DNA from: Sarocladium kiliense
Taxonomy: Eukaryota; Ascomycota; Sordariomycetes; Hypocreales; Sarocladiaceae
DNA: 64,000 bases
Assembly: GCA_030734395.1 (NCBI GenBank)
Contig: JAUZTG010000024.1
Location: 62,001 to 126,000, forward strand
Direction: 5' to 3'
Of the stretch, positions 59,496 to 64,000 are shown in pieces. How positions within the stretch are numbered: the stretch's first letter is position 1; the number at the start of each line of letters is the position of its first letter. Under the pieces are notes generated by a model, which worked only from the letters and a program-made list of their open reading frames with translations, ran no database searches and had not been told where the DNA came from. Both the position numbers and the translations under genes were made by a program.

Positions 59496-60970
59496 ATGGA
59501 CGGTCAGGGTCATGGCTTCGGCCAAGAGGAAATCGATCTTTATGGTACTGCACCCCGCAATCATCCATACGATGGCTATGCATCGTAGGCATCATATGCT
59601 GACTACGTACAGAGCTTCTCTCCATCGAGCGGACAGCGACCCCAGATCAGATCAAGAAAGCTTACCGCAAAGTTCGCGATACTCTACATGCCTTTGAAGA
59701 TTAGAGAGACTGACAACTGAGTAGGCAGCCCTGAAGTACCATCCCGATAAGGTTCCCGAGGACCAGCGCGAAGAGTCCGAGATCATCTTCAAGCAATGCA
59801 CCGAAGCATACGAAATCCTCAGCGACGACCAGAAGCGCGAGCTCTATGACACCCATGGAATGGCTGCGTTTGACAAGAGCGCAGGAGGACCTGGTGGTCC
59901 TGAGGTTGATATCAACGATATCCTCTCCCAGATGTTCGGCTTCGGGATGGGTGGCCCTGGTGGCCCTGGTGGTCCCGGAGGCCCCGGTCGCCCCAAGAAG
60001 CCGCGCAAGGGACCTGATGAGGAGCAGGAGTACAAAGTCACGCTTGAAGAGCTTTACAAGGGCAAGACCGTCAAGTTTGCAGCCAACAAGCAGACCATCT
60101 GCGGACAATGCAAGGGCTCCGGTGGCAAGGATAAGGCGAAGCCTCACTCATGCGAGCGCTGCAAGGGTGACGGAATGGTTGAGGTCTTGCGTCAGTTTGG
60201 TCCCGGCATGATGGGCCGCGAAGTTGTCGTGTGCGATCACTGCCAAGGTGCTGGCACCATGTTCAAGGAGAAGGACCGGTGTAAGAAGTGCAAGGGCAAG
60301 AGGACCGTGCAGGAGAAGAAGGCGCTCGAGATTTACATCCCAAGAGGATCGATGCAGGGAGAGAGGATCGTCTTAGAGGGAGAAGCCGACCAGGTGCCTG
60401 ACCAAATCCCTGGCGACATCGTCTTCACCCTGGTAGAGGAGCCTCACGACACCTTTACCCGAATTGGGCAGGATTTGTCCACAGAGCTCAAGATCACACT
60501 GGCCGAAGCCCTGATGGGATTCTCAAGGGTTGTCCTCACCCACCTTGACGGCCGCGGCATTGCCATCGACCGGCCAAGGGGCAAGATCCTGCGACCAGGT
60601 GACTGCCTGAAGGTTCCTGGCGAGGGTATGCCCATGAAGCGTGGCGAGACCAAGGGTGACCTTTACTTCCTTGTAGACATTGAGTTCCCCGAGGATGACT
60701 GGCTCAAGAGCGACAGCGACTATGATGCTCTTAAGAAGCTATTGCCACCGCCGGCAGCACCTATCACAGCGACTGAGGTCGACGAGGTAGAGTACGAGGA
60801 CGATGCGGACATCGAGAAGGTATGTTTCAATTTACTCTCATATGACCCAGCGTTGGGCTAACAGAGATCTTCCACAGATGGGCGAAAACTCTGGCGACCC
60901 TCGCTTCGCAGCCGAGTGGGAAGACGACGATGATATGGGCGATGGCCAACCTCAGTGCCAGACCCAGTAA
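59496..60970 (+). CDS. XDJ1: Type I J-domain co-chaperone, Xdj1-like, with C-terminal CaaX-like box
   Basis: Four exons (59496-59544, 59613-59671, 59725-60819, 60878-60970) encode 431 residues. The J domain spans about 14-80 (DLYELLSIERTATPDQIKKA, KYHPDK with the HPD motif). A Gly/Pro-rich linker follows (GGPGGPGGPGGPGRPKK). Then come four zinc-binding repeats (CGQCKGSG, CERCKGDG, CDHCQGAG, CKKCKGKR) and the substrate-binding C-terminal domains (RGSMQGERIVLEGEADQ, GKILRPGDCLKVPGEGMP). The protein ends CQTQ, which fits a farnesylation box as in Ydj1-type proteins. It stimulates Hsp70; the yeast relative Xdj1 helps mitochondrial protein import. The second donor GTTCGC is weak. Confidence 0.93.
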
Positions 60971-61419
60971 ATGCATGCTTTCACGGACGTAACGAAACGT
61001 AACAAACGAACAAAGGCAAAACATATTTGTTAGAGATATAAGCACAAAGCTGAATGTCGAACGCGAGGGAAATCATGAGCCTTTTCCTCGAGACACCTTG
61101 GATTTCTTCAAGGACCAGTCAGTCAAGACCGGGATGCGCGCCGTGATATAGACGACGTGATAACGGGAAAGCCAAGGGCTGCTTGGGACGCAGATAAGAG
61201 TGAGCTAGACGAAGCGATTATGAATGACCACTCCCCAACTCCATGGATGTTATATCTCCGTATTCTCTTTAAACTTGGCCGTATCATGACTTTCACGTGT
61301 CGCGTGCCACCGTCTAATGGTCAACCCCACTAAGCTCCCCCAACGTCATCCCCTCCAACCTTCAGACATCAATCTCCAACAACTCCATCGCCAGGCTCGT
61401 CTCCCTCCTCTCTACCACC
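60971..61419. other. Intergenic, XDJ1-like 3' end and SNF8 promoter
   Basis: 449 bp. The last 100 bases before 61420 are C/T/A-rich (CAACTCC-type), fitting the SNF8 leader. No gene seen. Confidence 0.6.
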
Positions 61420-62193
61420 ATGTCCCGCAAAGGCGTCGGCCTCGCGGCCTTCGACCGCTCCCGCCTCACCTCCGCCCAATTCGCCTCCCACGGCTCCTCC
61501 CTCCGCGCCTCCAACGCCTCCGCCCTCGAAACCCAACTCTCCGTCTTCCGCTCCCTCCTCCAGCAGTTCGCACAAACCCACGCAAAGGACATCCGCTCCG
61601 ATCCTTCCTTTCGAGCGCAGTTTGCGCGCATGTGTACTGCGATTGGGGTAGATCCTCTTGCTTCGTCTTCGTCGTCGAGTAGCGGTGGTGGGGAGTCGGT
61701 GTGGGCGCAGTTGCTGGGGAGGACGGTGAATGATTTCTATTTTGAGCTGGCGGTTAGGGTCGTGGAGGTTTGTGGGAGGACTAGGGGGGAGAATGGGGGA
61801 CTTATTGGCTTGAGTGAGGTTAAAGAGCAGGTTGAGCGAGGCCGCATGGAGGGTGCAGATGCCATTTCTGAGGATGATGTTCGCCGCGCAGTCGAAACAC
61901 TCAAGCCACTTGGAGGGAGCTACGCAATAGTCAAGGTCGGCCGAAAGGAGTATATTCGAAGTGTGCCACGAGAGCTGAGCAATGATCAGGCAGCGGCGGT
62001 CGAGGCAGCACAAGTTCTGGGATATGTGAGCGTAGGGATGTTGATGGACAATCTGGGCTGGGAGGCAGCAAGAGGGCGGACCGTGATCGACGATCTGGTG
62101 GCCGAGGGCATGCTGTGGGTTGATGCTCAGACAGGAGGAGAGAAGGAGTACTGGAGCCCAAGCTTCATGGCAGCTGGAGCAGCAGAGGGGTGA
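61420..62193 (+). CDS. SNF8: ESCRT-II subunit Snf8 (Vps22)
   Basis: A single exon of 257 residues, the normal family length. It begins MSRKGVGLAAFDRS, typical of Snf8/EAP30. Conserved segments include QLSVFRSLLQQFAQTHAKDI, RAQFARMCTAIGVDPLAS, YFELAVRVVEVC, then two winged-helix domains (GLIGLSEVKEQVERGR, DDVRRAVETLKPLGGSYAIV, VGMLMDNLGWEAARGRTVID, EGMLWVDAQ). A polySer run (codons at 61665-61682) interrupts the domain junction. Within ESCRT-II it sorts ubiquitinated membrane proteins into multivesicular bodies; in fungi it is also needed for PacC/Rim101 pH signalling. It converges on the PP2C gene. Confidence 0.95.
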   Translation: MSRKGVGLAAFDRSRLTSAQFASHGSSLRASNASALETQLSVFRSLLQQFAQTHAKDIRSDPSFRAQFARMCTAIGVDPLASSSSSSSGGGESVWAQLLGRTVNDFYFELAVRVVEVCGRTRGENGGLIGLSEVKEQVERGRMEGADAISEDDVRRAVETLKPLGGSYAIVKVGRKEYIRSVPRELSNDQAAAVEAAQVLGYVSVGMLMDNLGWEAARGRTVIDDLVAEGMLWVDAQTGGEKEYWSPSFMAAGAAEG

Positions 62194-62631
62194 GGTCAAG
62201 GGCTTTGGACATTGAAACAACACCATAACGACCAAAGAAGCGCGAATGCGTAGCCATGAGGCTTCCACGGCATAGTCCATCTATCGCAGGGACGACGGCA
62301 TCACAAAGCCTAGCGGCCTCCAGATGGGCATATTACTCCCAGTACAGTCGCACCTACGGATCAAGGGTATAGCACTTCCACTGTACAAAGTGCAGTTCTG
62401 TCACTATTACAGATTGATGCGAAGCACAACGAGGGGCACACGTGAAGAAGGATTAGGCAAGCCTGTCTACATGCCGTGAACGAGCATTATGGACAGAAAA
62501 CAAGAAATAGAATTGCTAGTCTTTCGTCATGTTTGTCAATTGCAAATAATCGTGTCACGAGATCTCAACAACAATGTCTACCATCAGACAAAGGGCTCAG
62601 TGGCTCCTTTCAAAGGCCCCCAAAACTCCGG
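62194..62631. other. Convergent 3' intergenic region
   Basis: 438 bp between the stops of SNF8 and the PP2C gene. It is probably 3' untranslated sequence of both; nothing else seen. Confidence 0.6.
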
Positions 62632-64000
62632 TTATTGCTCTTTCGTAACGTCGCCGTCTGCAGGAGACTTCTCTTCCGTGGCCTTATCTTTGGCAGCTCC
62701 TTCCTCCCGTTTGGGCACAATGTTATTGCGCACTGGGGGTAATGTGCTCGTCTGTTCGTCGTCTTCGATGGCGGATGGTTCTTCCTCCAACCTGTCGGAA
62801 AGGGTGGTGGGCACAAAGTCACCCTCGCTCTCGATGGCAACCGGATCGTGACCACGACCGCTATTGCTAGCGGACACGCCGACGTCAGAGGCGTTTCCCT
62901 CAAGGATCTTTTGCCGCGTTTCCGCAACGATCTTGTCAGCCTCGCTGATCTTTTTACTTGAGGATGCTTCTGTCTCGACACCAATATCCTTGTTGGTCTG
63001 GTGCTCCATCAGCGCGGCCTTGTCAAAGCGTACAACCATACATGACAGGTTGTCCGTGCTGAAGCGATCCAAGGCAGCATTTACAAGCTGCCTAGACGCA
63101 ACTGCGGGGTCGTTGACGTTGCGAACGAGGTCCACAGCCTCCTGGTCGGAGCATACATCCCACAACTGCTGAAAGTCAGTATGCATTACCCAAGGCATAG
63201 TAAAATGGAACTTACACCATCACAAGCGATGATCATAAACTCATCACTGTCCGGCTGAATGACAGTCTCGGTAGTGTATGGATGGCCTGTCACCAGATCC
63301 TTCATATAGGTATCACCGAGTGCTCGAGTGACAGCCAAAACACCATTGACTCGGTTGTTGAGGATGAGGCCACCAGCACTAGTAATACGTTTGCCTTCAT
63401 TCTCATCGCTGCCTTTGTGATCGTAGGACAAACGCAGGGCCTTCCCAGAACGACACAGGACGATGCGAGCATCACCAACATTGGCTGTATAGAGAACACG
63501 TTGTCTAGTAGACTGGCTTCTGAGCTTCTCATGGGCCTCCTCTGTGGATGGAACGTTGGCCGACTCTACCGCCTCTTCGGCAGCAGTGGTAGGTGCAACG
63601 GCCTCCTTCTCAGCGGCGGTCTCAGTGTCACCTCTGGATGCCTTCGTGGCAGCCGCGGCCGCAGGTGCAATGGACTGTGACCCAGTCGCCGAGCGCTCAC
63701 TAGGCACCCGGTCCTCCCAACGCAGTACTGCGATTGCAGCAGTGCAGCCGCTGTTCTTCAATGGGAGCTTCTCCAGCTGCGTGTCCACAGAGGTGAAGGT
63801 TTGGTCAAGGAGCTCAGGGATCGGAACATTGGGATTCTTGCGTATAGTATCCTCAAGGATGATGTGTAACTTCTTGCCACACCAGTCAGCGGCAAAGGTA
63901 CCGGCATGACCGTCGAAGATTGCGAAGTAACCATTGTCTGACTGGTTAATTTCCTTCTCCGCCGCATCCGAATCATCGCTGTCGGTCTTGTACTTTTCTG
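62632..64000 (-). CDS. PTC1: Protein phosphatase 2C, Ptc1-like, 3' part (cut by window edge)
   Basis: Two exons are visible (from the edge at 64000 to 63217/63216, then 63168-62632), open to the right, giving about 440 residues of the C-terminal portion. PP2C motifs: NGYFAIFDGHAGTFAADWC with a metal-binding Asp, LPLKNSGCTAAIAVLRW, VLYTANVGDARIVLCRSGKA, LSYDHKGSDENEGKRI, LAVTRALGDTYMKD, FMIIACDGQLWDVCSDQEAV, STDNLSCMVVRFD. It is a Mg/Mn-dependent Ser/Thr phosphatase; yeast Ptc1 dampens the HOG and cell-wall MAP kinase pathways. Unusual: an insert of about 65 Ala/Glu/Ser/Thr-rich residues between WEDRVPSE and RQRVLY, and a 130-residue acidic disordered tail ending GDVTKEQ. Confidence 0.93.

Noticed and set aside
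61369..62280. 303-codon frame antisense to SNF8
   Set aside because: It mirrors a GC-rich, codon-biased real gene and is full of Gly/Glu/Ala runs; SNF8 on the plus strand explains the sequence.
1..64000. CRISPR array, operon or prokaryotic origin
   Set aside because: Spliceosomal introns, nuclear tRNA intron and fungal families throughout; no spaced direct repeats of CRISPR type.

Overview
The window is nuclear DNA from a filamentous ascomycete (Pezizomycotina). It has many short spliceosomal introns (mostly 48-130 nt) with GTRNGT-like donors and CTAAC/CTGAC branch sites. It also carries fungal-specific families: NoxR, a Con7-like regulator, a patatin NLR, a Fot1/pogo transposon, and an external alternative NADH dehydrogenase. 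Genus and class cannot be fixed from the sequence alone.

Layout. 1-329 holds the N-terminus of a Con7-like C2H2 regulator running off the left edge. 330-13592 is a 13.3 kb stretch with no convincing gene, which is extraordinary for a compact fungal genome. 13593-18665 carries two housekeeping genes on the minus strand: a Dbp2 RNA helicase with a 484-nt late intron, and an external NADH dehydrogenase. 20362-24102 encodes a patatin / NB-ARC / TPR protein of 1171 residues, a fungal NLR-like sensor. 25982-27726 is a Ser-rich single-pass membrane protein. 27968-35304 carries Thi20 (HMP kinase plus TenA, 11 exons) and the TORC2 subunit Rictor/Ste16. 35305-44512 looks like an accessory island with small orphan genes, a secreted protein with dibasic sites, and an apparently complete Fot1/pogo element with TA duplications and 48-bp terminal repeats. 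44513-46449 is noxR, regulator of NADPH oxidase. 46450-52622 is another gene-poor stretch; it contains two tRNA genes (Thr-CGU with a 6-nt intron, and Asp-GUC). 52623-64000 is dense housekeeping: Ccs1, mitochondrial uL13, uricase, mitochondrial GluRS, an Xdj1-like J protein, Snf8/Vps22 and a PP2C phosphatase cut by the right edge.

How genes relate. There is no obvious biosynthetic cluster. Ccs1 and uL13m, and GluRS and Xdj1, are divergent pairs with short shared promoters. Several genes concern mitochondria or redox (Nde, Ccs1, MRPL23, MSE1, NoxR) and signalling (Rictor, PP2C, NoxR, the NLR), but this is ordinary genome neighbourhood rather than an operon. Splice coordinates were read by eye; for every complete multi-exon gene the exon lengths sum to a multiple of three.
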